Shown here: in pieces, positions 54,692-63,641 of the stretch
How positions within the stretch are numbered: position 1 is the first letter of the stretch
Layout: every line of letters starts with the position of its first letter
Made by a program: the position numbers and the translations under genes
The notes under the pieces: generated by a model
What the model was told of the DNA's origin: nothing
What the model saw: only the letters and a program-made list of their open reading frames with translations
Database searches by the model: none
Assembly (NCBI RefSeq): GCF_001625015.1
Contig: NZ_LVWJ02000011.1
Coordinates: 126,501-190,500, forward strand
Direction of reading: 5' to 3'
DNA from: Lewinella sp. 4G2
GTDB lineage: Bacteria > Bacteroidota > Bacteroidia > Chitinophagales > Saprospiraceae
Length of the DNA: 64,000 nt

Positions 54692-56050
54692 GTGAATTCA
54701 TCACCGATAATCGGAAAGCACGGCTGGCCAAAATTGGTCGCCCTTTCTGCCCTCTGCCTCGCCCTCGTGGCGGGCATCGTGGTCGCCAGCCTTACCGCGA
54801 TGGCCACCCCACCACCGGCACCGGCCCTCACCGAAGCGGCCTTCCCGATGGTCAAGCCCAACCTCCGCTACGGCGTGGCCCTGGATACATTTGACGTCCG
54901 GATCGACACGATCCAGAACGGGCAAACCCTGTCCGACCTGCTTTCCGATCAGGGGCTCACCGGCCAACAAAGCTTCGAGTACGCCAATACCTTTAATGGT
55001 TTGTTGGACGTCCGGAACCTCCGCGCCGGCCGCGCCTACACCGTGCTGAACAATCCCAAAACGGAAGGCCCCGACTACCTGATTTACCAGCCGAGCATTT
55101 ACGAATTCGTAAAGCTTGATCTCCAGGGCCAAGGTGGCGACGAGCGCGTAAAACTCCCCGTCGAAACGGAGATCGTCTCCGCCGGCGGCACCATCGAAAG
55201 CAACCTCTGGAACGCCATGACCGGCGCCGGCATGAGCATCGCCCTGACCGACCGAATGGAGGATGCCCTGCAGTGGTCCGTCGACTTTTACCACGTCCAA
55301 CCCGACGATGCATTCCAGCTCGTCTACGAAAAGAAACTCGTGGAAGGTGAGGTAGAAGCCGCCCCCGGCATGGTCAAAGCCGCCCGCTACAGCAGCAACG
55401 GAGAAGATATCTATGCTTTCTGGTACGAAAGCGCGGACACTACCCAATCCGGCTACTTCGGCCTGAACGGTGAACCGATGAAGTCCACCTTCCTGAAGTC
55501 GCCACTCCGCTTCAGCCGGATGTCCAGCGCATTTAATCGAACGCGTTTCCACCCCGTGCTCAAACGGGTGAAGCCCCACCTGGGTACGGACTACGCCGCT
55601 CCCCGCGGCACCCCCATCATGAGCGTTGCCGATGGCGTAATCATCGAACGCGGCCGCCGTGGTGGCAACGGTAATTTCGTCAAGATCAAGCACAACGAGA
55701 CCTACACGACCCAGTACCTCCACATGCAGAAGTTTGAGGACGGCCAGCGCGTCGGTACCCGCGTCCGCCAGGGGGAGACCATCGGTTACGTTGGTTCCAC
55801 GGGTTTGGCGACTGGCCCCCACGTTTGCTTTCGGTTCTGGGAAAAGGGCCGGCAGGTGGACCACACCAAGCTCCGCTTCCCCCCCGCCAAAACGATGCCG
55901 GATACCCTTATGCCCGGCTTTATCGAGCAGCGGGACGCTTACCTCGAGCAACTCAACGCCGTCGGCAATCCCCACCAGGATACCCAGCAGCAAATCATCG
56001 ACGGGTTGCAACGGATGGAGGAAATGAAGGGTATCGGAGACGCCAAGTAA
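54692..56050 (+). CDS. M23 family peptidoglycan endopeptidase
   Basis: This zinc metallopeptidase cleaves peptidoglycan cross-links. The GTG start gives 452 residues with an N-terminal membrane anchor (ALCLALVAGIVVASLTAMA) and a middle domain resembling the opacity/LysM-like N-terminal region of MepM proteins. The LytM core has HLGTDYAAPRGTP (H296, D300) and GPHVCFRFW. The usual HxH pair is H-V-C, so the third zinc ligand is Cys instead of His, a variant I believe recurs in Bacteroidetes M23 proteins. Together with the divergent LysM gene it suggests a cell-wall remodelling locus. Confidence 0.9.
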   Translation: MNSSPIIGKHGWPKLVALSALCLALVAGIVVASLTAMATPPPAPALTEAAFPMVKPNLRYGVALDTFDVRIDTIQNGQTLSDLLSDQGLTGQQSFEYANTFNGLLDVRNLRAGRAYTVLNNPKTEGPDYLIYQPSIYEFVKLDLQGQGGDERVKLPVETEIVSAGGTIESNLWNAMTGAGMSIALTDRMEDALQWSVDFYHVQPDDAFQLVYEKKLVEGEVEAAPGMVKAARYSSNGEDIYAFWYESADTTQSGYFGLNGEPMKSTFLKSPLRFSRMSSAFNRTRFHPVLKRVKPHLGTDYAAPRGTPIMSVADGVIIERGRRGGNGNFVKIKHNETYTTQYLHMQKFEDGQRVGTRVRQGETIGYVGSTGLATGPHVCFRFWEKGRQVDHTKLRFPPAKTMPDTLMPGFIEQRDAYLEQLNAVGNPHQDTQQQIIDGLQRMEEMKGIGDAK

Positions 56051-56110
56051 GCAAAAAGGCGATCGGCCCGTTACACTCTCAGCCGCCCCAAGTAGCGGCG
56101 GTAAATTCAC

Positions 56111-57007
56111 ATGCTCCGCGCCTTGCTCTATTTCCTGCTATCCTTATTTGTCCTCGGATGCGTAGCCGCCTACGTCGTGGTCGATCACGTCCTCCCCTAC
56201 GCCATCCTGAAACCACGGCGGGTCGTCAATAATTCGTTGCCGGACAGCGTTGGGTTGGATTTTGAGCACTTTCGGCTCCAGTCCTCCTCCGATACCATTG
56301 AGCTAGATGCCATCTTCGTTCCGGCTACCGTTCCGGCCCGGGCCAATCTCATCATGTTGCACGGTATCGGTTCGTGCAAGGAGGTCTACCTCGGCACCCT
56401 GCCGCGGCTCTGCGAACTAGGCTACAACGTACTTCTGTGGGACCAACGCGCACACGGTAAGAGCGGCGGCACCTACGTCACTTACGGTGCCAAGGAGAAG
56501 GTGGACGTCTGTCGGGGCATTGATTGGTTAGAAAATAAGGCACCGGATCTCCCGACGGGTATTTACGGAAATTCCATGGGCGGGGCCGTTGCGCTGCAGA
56601 GCCTGGCCTTCGAAAAGCGCCTCCAGTTTGGACTCATTGAGAGCACCTTTACGAACCTGCCCGAAATCACCCAGGCTTACGGCACTCGCCTGAGCGGCTA
56701 CGAGCTTCCGCGCTGGCTCACTGACCGGGTGCTGCGGCGGGCCGGTCGGGTGGGTGACTTCAAACCTTTCGCGATCCGCCCCGTCGACGCTGCCGTCGAC
56801 ATCACCCAGCCGGTTCAGCTCATCCACGGGGATGCGGATTCGAACATAAACGTCAGCCACGCCCACCTGCTGTTCAGCGCCCTTGGCTCGGCGGATAAGG
56901 ACCTTTACCTCGTCGCCAACGGAGACCACGCCGATCTCTGGCACAAGGGAGGGGAGGACTACGAGGAAGTCTGGTACGGCTTTTTCCGGCGCATGGTCGC
57001 TAGGTAA
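56111..57007 (+). CDS. Alpha/beta hydrolase with N-terminal membrane helix
   Basis: The 298-residue protein has a membrane helix (MLRALLYFLLSLFVLGCVAA) and a hydrolase fold. The nucleophile elbow is GNSMGGAV (Ser near 155), the acid is probably in IHGDADSN and the base in NGDHADLW. The oxyanion region is MLHGIGSCKEVYLG. It belongs to the group of membrane-anchored peptidase/esterase-like hydrolases; the substrate is unknown. It follows the M23 gene by 60 bp and precedes the isomerase gene by 25 bp. Confidence 0.83.
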   Translation: MLRALLYFLLSLFVLGCVAAYVVVDHVLPYAILKPRRVVNNSLPDSVGLDFEHFRLQSSSDTIELDAIFVPATVPARANLIMLHGIGSCKEVYLGTLPRLCELGYNVLLWDQRAHGKSGGTYVTYGAKEKVDVCRGIDWLENKAPDLPTGIYGNSMGGAVALQSLAFEKRLQFGLIESTFTNLPEITQAYGTRLSGYELPRWLTDRVLRRAGRVGDFKPFAIRPVDAAVDITQPVQLIHGDADSNINVSHAHLLFSALGSADKDLYLVANGDHADLWHKGGEDYEEVWYGFFRRMVAR

Positions 57008-57020
57008 TCGGGCGGGTTCT

Positions 57021-57028
57021 TACCTTCC
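57021..57028 (+). promoter_or_regulatory. Possible leaderless promoter -7 box
   Basis: TACCTTCC is followed by 4 nt and then the ATG at 57033. It is the same layout as at 9823, 15520 and 33369. Confidence 0.35.
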
Positions 57029-57032
57029 GGGT

Positions 57033-57986
57033 ATGAACCGACGCAAAGCTCTCCAACTCTCCGCTGCCCTCCCCTTCGCCGCTACTTCCTGCGCCACGGC
57101 GAAGTCAACTGCCAGTAACCAGGGCGCTGCCGCAGGTGCCGGGGAAGTGGGAACGGGACCGAGCGCAACACCTTTCAACCTCGCCTTCGCGCCCCACGCC
57201 GGCACCTTCAAAGCCACGGCCGGCACGGACGTCCTGGACCAGATCCGCTACGCCGCGGACCAGGGTTTCACCGCGTGGGAAGACAACGGCATGCCAGGGA
57301 GAACGCCCGCACTGCAACAGCAAATGGGGGAACTCCTGGAGCAGAAGGGAATGCGGATGGGCGTATTCGTCGCCAATACCATCGATTGGCAATCTCCCAC
57401 CCTGACGCTGGGGGCGGGTGAACACCGCGATAAATTTTTGGTAGATATCCGCAATTCCGTGGAGGTCGCCAAGCGTTGCAACGCCACCTGGGCCACGGTC
57501 GTCCCCGGCGTCCTGGACCACCGTCAGGAACCCATGTACCAATTTGCCAACGTAATGGAGTCCCTCAAGCAGGCGGCGGGCATTTTGGAGCCCCACGGCA
57601 TCGTGATGGTCCTGGAACCCCTCAATTATCGGGACCACCCCAGTTTGATGCTGACCAAAGCTGCGCAGGCCTACGCCCTCTGTAAAGCGGTGGATAGCCC
57701 CAGCTGCAAGATCCTTTTTGACATTTACCACCAGCAAATCCACGAGGGCAACCTTATCCCCAACATCGATGCCAGTTGGGATGAGATTGCCTACTTCCAG
57801 ATCGGGGATAACCCCGGCCGGAAGGAACCGACCACAGGGGAGATCAATTACCGGAACGTCCTGGCTCACATCCACTCCAAGGGCTTCACCGGTATTTACG
57901 GGATGGAGCACGGGAATAGTATGGACGGTAAGGAAGGGGAAGCCCGCGTCATCCAGGCCTATCGAGAGGTGGACGTACTGGGTTAA
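57033..57986 (+). CDS. Tat-exported TIM-barrel isomerase, hydroxypyruvate-isomerase-like
   Basis: The ATG at 57033 gives 317 residues; the open frame overlapping the previous gene is ignored. The N-terminus (MNRRKALQLSAALPFAATSC) is a twin-arginine signal with a lipobox-like Cys, so the mature protein is probably a periplasmic lipoprotein. The barrel contains VLEPLNYRDHPSLMLTK (catalytic Glu), KILFDIYHQQIHEG and GMEHGNSMDG, the xylose-isomerase-like metal-site residues of the hydroxypyruvate isomerase family. The substrate is unknown. Residues ~30-36 (QGAAAGAG) are encoded by an exact dispersed-element copy, just after the signal peptide. Confidence 0.85.
   Translation: MNRRKALQLSAALPFAATSCATAKSTASNQGAAAGAGEVGTGPSATPFNLAFAPHAGTFKATAGTDVLDQIRYAADQGFTAWEDNGMPGRTPALQQQMGELLEQKGMRMGVFVANTIDWQSPTLTLGAGEHRDKFLVDIRNSVEVAKRCNATWATVVPGVLDHRQEPMYQFANVMESLKQAAGILEPHGIVMVLEPLNYRDHPSLMLTKAAQAYALCKAVDSPSCKILFDIYHQQIHEGNLIPNIDASWDEIAYFQIGDNPGRKEPTTGEINYRNVLAHIHSKGFTGIYGMEHGNSMDGKEGEARVIQAYREVDVLG
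57122..57159 (+). repeat. Dispersed 36-nt element inside the Tat isomerase gene
   Basis: It has an exact core GGGCGCTGCCGCAGGTGC, then 9 nt, then GGGAACGGGACC. It is read as GAAAGAG in the linker behind the signal peptide. Confidence 0.75.
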
Positions 57987-58089
57987 ATGTTATCATTTTA
58001 AGTCATCGTTAAAGTCTTGGAGCAGCCTTTGGTCTTACGCAGCGCAGCAAGTAAGGTCAATGGTTCTCCTTTAGACTTGCACGAACTTA

Positions 58090-58300
58090 ATTTTCACCCC
58101 AAAGCTGATAAGTTAGCCTGACCGGACCGCCACCCTTGGCCCGGTCCGGTCAGGCTATCTTATCTTAAGTCGGCCACCCTTGGGGTGGTTTCATCCAGTA
58201 GATGAATCTGAATCACCGGGGGCACGCTATTGGGTTCTCCAACCCTACGTCTTGGAAGGCTAAGCTTGGATTAAGCACCCCCGGTGAATTCTACTGACGA
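58090..58300 (+). ncRNA. Candidate bridge-RNA-like structured region of the IS110 element
   Basis: The left flank of the transposase is non-coding and strongly structured. A 23-nt arm at 58107-58129 pairs with 58142-58164 (22 of 23 positions) around a 12-nt loop. CACCCCAA (58095-58102) can close it with TTGGGGTG (58180-58187), competing with a local CCACC/GGTGG hairpin. A second stem, CACCGGGGG (58214-58222) with CCCCCGGTG (58278-58286), encloses an irregular loop holding GGGTT-ctcc-AACCC. IS110-group recombinases are known to use a bridge RNA from this flank. Whether these stems are that RNA, or host sequence outside the IS boundary, is not shown. Confidence 0.45.
58107..58164 (+). repeat. 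Very strong 22-bp inverted repeat
   Basis: GATAAG-t-TAGCCTGACCGGA... pairs with its complement with only one T-T mismatch. No T-run follows, so it is not a classic terminator. It may be part of the IS left flank or a host palindrome used as target. Confidence 0.85.
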
Positions 58301-58381
58301 CAAGCCCAAATAGCAGTCCATATTACTAGCATAATAAAGGAGAAGGGACATCGACAGTATTCAGATCAACTGCGATAAACA

Positions 58382-59416
58382 GTGTTCGAAGATATGAAGT
58401 ATTCTTTCATCATGGGTATCGACGCCGCCGCCGGCAAGTTCGATTACCACCTCATGGATCGTCAAGAAACCGAGATTTGCTTTGACGAAGTTCAATTGGC
58501 CGGGCTCAATGTACAAGCTTGGTTCAGCCAACTCTGCCAGACGGTAGATTGTCCCGTCGACGGCGTGTTAGTGTGCATCGAAAACACGGGCGTATACAGC
58601 ATTGGCGTGGCTTATGAACTCCACCTGGCGGGCGTAGCCGTTTGGCTAGAAGATGCCTTCCAAATCAAACAGAGTAGCGGGCGAGTAAACAGCAAAACGG
58701 ATCGCCTGGACGCCATGCGTATTGCTCGTTATGGACTTCGAAACCATACTGATTATCAAGCCTTTGTCGCCGACGCTAAAATCGTCATCAACCTCAAGTC
58801 GCTCAACCAACAGCGCGGCCGACTACTTAAAGCTAAGAACCAACTGGCTAATGCTATCGGTGAAGAACGCCGCTACGTACCGACCGACTTACGCCCCACG
58901 GATGACTACTACGCCGATACGGAGGATGTGCTCAACCGAATCACTCAAGCTATAAAAGCTATTGAAGCTAAAGTAGCTAAACTCATCCGGCAGGACGCCC
59001 GCTGTAAACGCATGAATGAAGTTTTGACTTCACTGCCTGGCATCGGTCCGGTGACGGCTCTCAAACTAATGCTAAAGACAAACCTATTTGCTCGTGGCTT
59101 TGACCACCGCAGGATAGCTTCCTATCTAGGCATTGCACCTCATCAGAGGCAATCTGGAAAGCGACTAAACGAGAAGCCTCGAACGCGTAAAAACGTCGAC
59201 AAAGCTTGCAAAGCCAGTCTGTATATGGGCATGCTACGTCATGTTAATAGCGACAACCGTATCGGCCACTATTACCGCCGCAAGATCGCCGAAGGCAAGC
59301 ATCACAACTCAGCGATTAACGCTGTATCAAACATCATTTTAGAGACTGCCTGTGCTTGTCTAAGAAAGGATGAACTTTATGTAGAAAAGTTCGCCAAAAA
59401 CTTGCAAACGTCATAG
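58382..59416 (+). mobile_element. IS110-family transposase (recombinase) gene
   Basis: The 344-residue protein has the RuvC-like DEDD N-terminal domain (MGIDAAAGKFDYHLMD, VCIENTGVYSIGVAYEL, KTDRLDAMRIARYG) and the C-terminal Tnp domain (LTSLPGIGPVTALKLML, ASYLGIAPHQRQSGKRL with the probable catalytic serine in QSGK). It is intact. A GTG at 58382 and an ATG at 58394 are both possible starts. The long structured flank lies upstream, as in the IS110 rather than the IS1111 subgroup. IS110 elements have no terminal inverted repeats, so the ends cannot be fixed here. Confidence 0.93.
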
Positions 59417-59420
59417 CAAT

Positions 59421-59483
59421 CCAAGCGCCCGGTCCTGACCGCCAAGCGCCCGGGCTTGACCGCCAAGCGCCCGGTCTTAATCG
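59421..59483 (+). repeat. Three 21-bp tandem repeats right after the transposase
   Basis: Three units starting CCAAGCGCCCGG lie end to end with the period kept exactly (59421, 59442, 59463); internal differences are few. They begin 5 bp after the transposase stop codon. They may mark the right end of the element or its target. The short open frame across them (59377-59619, minus strand) only translates the repeat as GRLAV units and is not counted as a gene. Confidence 0.85.
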
Positions 59484-59708
59484 AGCAGACATTATCAAAG
59501 GTGATTCCTAAGTCAGAGATAAGCGACAGAAATAACGCATGAGTATTTCCCACATAAGTTAAATCCCGGATTTTAACGCTCGCTACTGATACGAAGCGCA
59601 ACACCCGGTGGGGGTCCACGTTTAAGCCTCGAATTGCACTTCGAGGGTCTTCGCGAGACCTGCCCCTTTTGAACTACGCCCCGGTTTCATCGTCATAAAC
59701 CAACCGAC

Positions 59709-60164
59709 ATGAATTCCTTATTTGTTTTACTGCTGGTCTTTACCGGCTTTGCTTCCGCGGGTTTGCACGCCCAGGAAGAATCCCCCACCAACATGGCTGA
59801 TGCGCTCGCCGCCGATGCCAGTACGAGTACCTTGCTTTCCGCCCTCAACGCGGCCGAGTTAACCGATGCGTTGAGTACGGACGGCACCTTCATCTTGCTA
59901 GCACCGACCAATGATGCCTTCGAGAAGTTGCCCGAAAGCACCGTTGCGGGCTTGATGGCTCCGGACAACGTGGATGCCCTACGTTCCCTCCTTCAGTTCC
60001 ACCTTCTGAGCGGTGCCGAGGACGGCGGTGGCGAAATGGCCTCCGAGAAAATCGAGGCGGCCGGCGCTTCCGTCACCCGCACCATTGATTGTACGAACGG
60101 GACGATCTACCTGATCGATACCGTATTACCACCACCTCCCATGCAGGAGGAGGGTGGTGAATAA
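59709..60164 (+). CDS. Secreted single-domain fasciclin (FAS1) protein
   Basis: The 151-residue product has a signal peptide (LFVLLLVFTGFASAGLHAQ) and one FAS1 domain. The H1 motif FILLAPTNDAFEKLP (~60-74) and the H2-like strand IYLIDTVLPPP near the end are present, but the middle is shorter than the ~130-140 residues usual for FAS1. A Pro/Glu tail follows. FAS1 domains serve in adhesion. A promoter may lie near the small hairpins at 59627-59668 (CCTCGAA/TTCGAGG and GGTCT/AGACC). Confidence 0.85.
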   Translation: MNSLFVLLLVFTGFASAGLHAQEESPTNMADALAADASTSTLLSALNAAELTDALSTDGTFILLAPTNDAFEKLPESTVAGLMAPDNVDALRSLLQFHLLSGAEDGGGEMASEKIEAAGASVTRTIDCTNGTIYLIDTVLPPPPMQEEGGE

Positions 60165-60197
60165 TCGAGCCCCTGACCGAACCCGATGCAAAACCCG

Positions 60198-60234
60198 TCC
60201 CCCGGCGCCTTTATGGTGGCCGGGGGATTTTTAT
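60198..60234 (+). terminator. Rho-independent terminator after the fasciclin gene
   Basis: TCCCCCGGC and GCCGGGGGA form a strong stem with a ~16-nt partly paired loop, followed by a T-run. Confidence 0.88.
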
Positions 60235-60268
60235 TTTGGGGTTATCTTCCCAAAAATTCAGCCCCCAC

Positions 60269-62827
60269 GTGAGACCAATTGTCACCCTTACCTCGCTTTT
60301 CCTATTGCTTTGCACCTGCGTCAGCGCCCAACTATTTGCGCAGACGACGAACTCGGAGACGCCGAAAGAACTGACCTACTACCTGCCGGATCTGGACTAC
60401 AATCCAAACATCACCACGCCGGAGGAATTTCTGGGATGGCAGATTGGGGACTGGCACATTAGCCACGATCTGCAGCAGGCGTACATGCGTTTGCTGGCCA
60501 GCCAGAGCGACCGGATGACGCTCGAAGAAATTGGCCGCAGCTACGAAGACCGTCCCCTGCTGAACCTCATCGTAACCAGCCCGGAAAACCAGGGGCGGCT
60601 AGAGGATATGCGCGAGCAACACTACTTCTGGAGCTCGCGGGGAAGTGGCGTGAAGGAGAGCGCCATCAATAACGTGCCCGCTGTACTGTACCAGGGCTTC
60701 AGTATCCACGGCAACGAACCGAGCGGGGGAAATGCCGCGCCGTTGGTAGCCTACTACCTGGCCGCCGCGCCTTATTCGGCCGTAGCAAAGGTGCTGGATG
60801 ACAACATCGTACTCTTCGACCCCTGCTACAATCCGGACGGTTTTAACCGCTTCGCCAGCTGGGTGAACAGCCACAAAAACAAGACGATGACCGCCGACGG
60901 GGCCGACCGAGAATACAACGAGGCCTACCCCCGCGGGCGGACTAACCACTACTGGTTCGACCTCAACCGCGACTGGTTGCCCGTGCAACACCCCGAAAGC
61001 CGCGCCCGGATCAAACAGTTCCACGAATGGCGGCCGAACGTACTGACTGACCACCACGAGATGGGGAAGGATGCGACTTTTTTCTTCATGCCCGGAGAAC
61101 CAACGCGGGTGCACCCGATGACGCCAAAAGTGAACCAGGACCTGACTTACAAAATCGGCCAATTCCACGCCGCCGCGCTGGATGAAATTGGTTCTCTTTA
61201 CTACTCCGGGGAAGGTTACGATGACTTCTATTACGGTAAAGGATCAACTTACCCGGACATCAATGGATGTGTGGGAATTCTCTTTGAGCAGGCCAGCTCC
61301 CGCGGCCACCTGCAGGAGACGGATAATGGTTTGCTGAGTTTTCCCTTCACGGTGCGAAACCAGGTCACGACTGCGCTGAGCACCCTGACGGCCTTCGGCG
61401 AACTGCGCAATGATTTGCTGACCTACCAACGGGAATTCCTACAGGAAGCCTACGCCGGCAGCACCGGCTACCTCGTCGATACCGACGGTGACCAGGGCCG
61501 CGCCCGGGAGCTGATGGACTTGCTCCGCATCCACGATATTCCCGCCAAGCAAAACGGGGACGGACGTGACGTGAAGGAGATATTCGTTTACGAAACGCCG
61601 GCCTCCCGCGCCTTCTTTGAACCGATTACGGAGTTTGAGGACAGCCTCTTTTACGACGTATCGACCTTCGTGCTTCCCTACGCCTTCAACCTACCCTACC
61701 GAAAGGTGTCGGGTGGCCTACCGCGTGGAGGCGATTGGATGCCGACGGGTGGCACCACGATTGCGAATGAATTGCAAGGGACAGTCAGGGCGAAATACGC
61801 CTACCTGCTGCCGTGGGATGACTACTATTCCGCCAAGGCACTCTACCAGCTTTTAGATGAGGAATTGATCGTCAAAGTCAGCGACAAATCCTTTAGCGTG
61901 GAAGGGGAAGATTACGGACCTGGGTCCATCATCGTCCCGGTAGAAAACAACCAGGAGCAGACACCGGAAGAGATTTACGCAATCATTCAGCGCGTGGAAA
62001 GGGAAGTTGGCATCCCCTTCGTCCCCCTAGCCGGTGGACGCGTAAGTAAGGGACTGATGCTGGGTAGCCGCTCCGCTTACCAGACCCTCAGGAAGCCGGA
62101 GGTCGCCATCATCGTGGAGGGCGGCACGGCCAGCCTGGAGGTGGCTGACGCCTGGCACTTGTTGGACCAACGCTTCAACATCCCCGTCACCAAACTACCG
62201 ATGGACCGCGTTGGCCGAACCGACCTGGACCGCTACAACACCATCATCATGGTGGACGGCAACTACGGTGACCTTGGGAGCGCCGGCACTGACGCCCTTA
62301 AAGAGTGGATGGGTTCGGACCGGGTGCTGATCACGCTGAAGCGGGCGGCCTACTGGGCAAAATCCGCCGGCATCTCGAAAGCTGCGGTGCGCAACGCGCC
62401 CAATCCAGATAAGGACGATGAAAGTCGCCGACCCTACTCACGCTACGCCCGCGATGGCGGCGGCAAGGTGCTGGGAGGTGCCATTTTCGAAGCGGAAGGA
62501 GATCTGAGCCACCCCTTATTATTCGGCATGCAGCGGGCAGATATACCTGTATTCAAGCGTAGTACTTTGTTATTTGATCTGCCCAACAACTACTATGCCT
62601 CTCCCCTCACCTTTGGGGATAATGCTTTGCTGAGTGGTTACTCTCCGCGCGGTTTTGAGGAAGAGTTAGCTGGCACGGCCGGTATCGTGGTGAGTGGTTA
62701 CCGGGGCGGCCGCGTCATTAGTTTTGCGGACAACCCCAATTTCCGGGCCTTTTGGTACGGTACCAACCGGCTGTTCATGAACGCAATCATGTTCGGACAC
62801 ACCATCTCCGGGCGGGCGACGGAATAG
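60269..62827 (+). CDS. Secreted M14 zinc carboxypeptidase-like protein
   Basis: The GTG at 60269 gives 852 residues with a signal peptide (VTLTSLFLLLCTCVSAQ); a TTG 11 codons upstream is less likely. The zinc site is visible: SIHGNEPSGGN (H and E of HxxE), NPDGFNRFASW, and DHHEMGKDATFFF with the later His. The catalytic Glu is probably in GILFEQASSRG. The C-terminal ~300 residues resemble a class I glutamine-amidotransferase-like fold without its Cys. Such proteins are common in Bacteroidetes. The signal region contains a near-core copy of the dispersed element in reverse (60293-60329). Confidence 0.88.
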   Translation: MRPIVTLTSLFLLLCTCVSAQLFAQTTNSETPKELTYYLPDLDYNPNITTPEEFLGWQIGDWHISHDLQQAYMRLLASQSDRMTLEEIGRSYEDRPLLNLIVTSPENQGRLEDMREQHYFWSSRGSGVKESAINNVPAVLYQGFSIHGNEPSGGNAAPLVAYYLAAAPYSAVAKVLDDNIVLFDPCYNPDGFNRFASWVNSHKNKTMTADGADREYNEAYPRGRTNHYWFDLNRDWLPVQHPESRARIKQFHEWRPNVLTDHHEMGKDATFFFMPGEPTRVHPMTPKVNQDLTYKIGQFHAAALDEIGSLYYSGEGYDDFYYGKGSTYPDINGCVGILFEQASSRGHLQETDNGLLSFPFTVRNQVTTALSTLTAFGELRNDLLTYQREFLQEAYAGSTGYLVDTDGDQGRARELMDLLRIHDIPAKQNGDGRDVKEIFVYETPASRAFFEPITEFEDSLFYDVSTFVLPYAFNLPYRKVSGGLPRGGDWMPTGGTTIANELQGTVRAKYAYLLPWDDYYSAKALYQLLDEELIVKVSDKSFSVEGEDYGPGSIIVPVENNQEQTPEEIYAIIQRVEREVGIPFVPLAGGRVSKGLMLGSRSAYQTLRKPEVAIIVEGGTASLEVADAWHLLDQRFNIPVTKLPMDRVGRTDLDRYNTIIMVDGNYGDLGSAGTDALKEWMGSDRVLITLKRAAYWAKSAGISKAAVRNAPNPDKDDESRRPYSRYARDGGGKVLGGAIFEAEGDLSHPLLFGMQRADIPVFKRSTLLFDLPNNYYASPLTFGDNALLSGYSPRGFEEELAGTAGIVVSGYRGGRVISFADNPNFRAFWYGTNRLFMNAIMFGHTISGRATE
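60293..60329 (-). repeat. Dispersed 36-nt element inside the M14 signal-peptide region
   Basis: The minus-strand core GGGCGCTGACGCAGGTGC (one change) is followed 8 nt later by AGGAAAAGCG. It is read in reverse as CTCVSAQ, the signal-peptide cleavage region. Confidence 0.55.
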
Positions 62828-63039
62828 CTTATTTACAGAAGAGGGCTTAAAAGGGCGCTCGTCCCAATACCCTTAAAATCACAAGCCCCCCCCTTTACTG
62901 GGTTGGGGGGATACTCACAAATCGTAATATGGTACTGGTTGCCTAGCTCACTCCTCGTTAAGCCATAATTCGGACAGACAGCTGACCAATCACCCGCCGG
63001 CTTTCTCAACATTACTATCACTACGTCGTTTTTGTGTCC

Positions 63040-63516
63040 ATGATTGCACTGCTTTACGTTGGCATTACCCTCCTCACTATCGCCGCGATGGAGTTCACGG
63101 CCTGGGCGGCGCACAAGTACCTGATGCACGGCGCGCTGTGGTTCCTGCACGAAGACCACCACAAGCACGACCACGAGGACGATGGATTCTTTGAGAAGAA
63201 TGATTCCTTCTTCATCATTTTTGCGGTGCCCAGTGCTTTGTCTTACATGATCGGCCTGAGTTGGCCAGGGTACATGTGGCTGACCTTTGTGGGGATTGGC
63301 ATCAGTATTTACGGCCTGATCTACTTTCTGATTCACGACGTCTACATCCACCGCCGTTTCAAGTGGTTTAAGCACCTCGATAACAAGTATTCCCGAGCCA
63401 TTTTGCGGGCGCATGGGCACCACCACGCCGTAACGGAAAAGGACGGAGCCGAGAGTTTTGGTCTTCTAGTGGTTGATAACAAATACTACGGCAAGCGCAA
63501 GGACTGGGACAAGTGA
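63040..63516 (+). CDS. crtZ: CrtZ-like beta-carotene hydroxylase / fatty acid hydroxylase family
   Basis: It is a di-iron membrane oxygenase adding hydroxyls to carotenoid rings. The ATG at 63040 gives 158 residues; a GTG lies two codons upstream. The four His boxes are complete: HKYLMH, HEDHHKH, HDVYIHRR and HGHHHAV. Membrane segments lie at ~1-20, ~60-80 and ~85-105. Size and boxes match bacterial CrtZ, and Lewinella-type bacteria are usually pigmented (general knowledge). No other carotenoid gene is adjacent; the possible CrtO-like gene at 31.4 kb is the nearest candidate. Confidence 0.88.
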   Translation: MIALLYVGITLLTIAAMEFTAWAAHKYLMHGALWFLHEDHHKHDHEDDGFFEKNDSFFIIFAVPSALSYMIGLSWPGYMWLTFVGIGISIYGLIYFLIHDVYIHRRFKWFKHLDNKYSRAILRAHGHHHAVTEKDGAESFGLLVVDNKYYGKRKDWDK

Positions 63517-63641
63517 TCTTATATACCTGAATCAAAGTGGTTTAGGGACAGTAATGCTTACCTTGGGCTACTACGGCGTCTACCTTGCATAGTTGGAAGC
63601 CGACTTACTGAATAGCCAAACCTCCAAAATCTTCCATTTCC

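Noticed and set aside
59377..59619. 80-codon open frame on the minus strand after the transposase
   Set aside because: It is only the translation of the three 21-bp tandem repeats plus flanks; no start context or similarity supports a gene.
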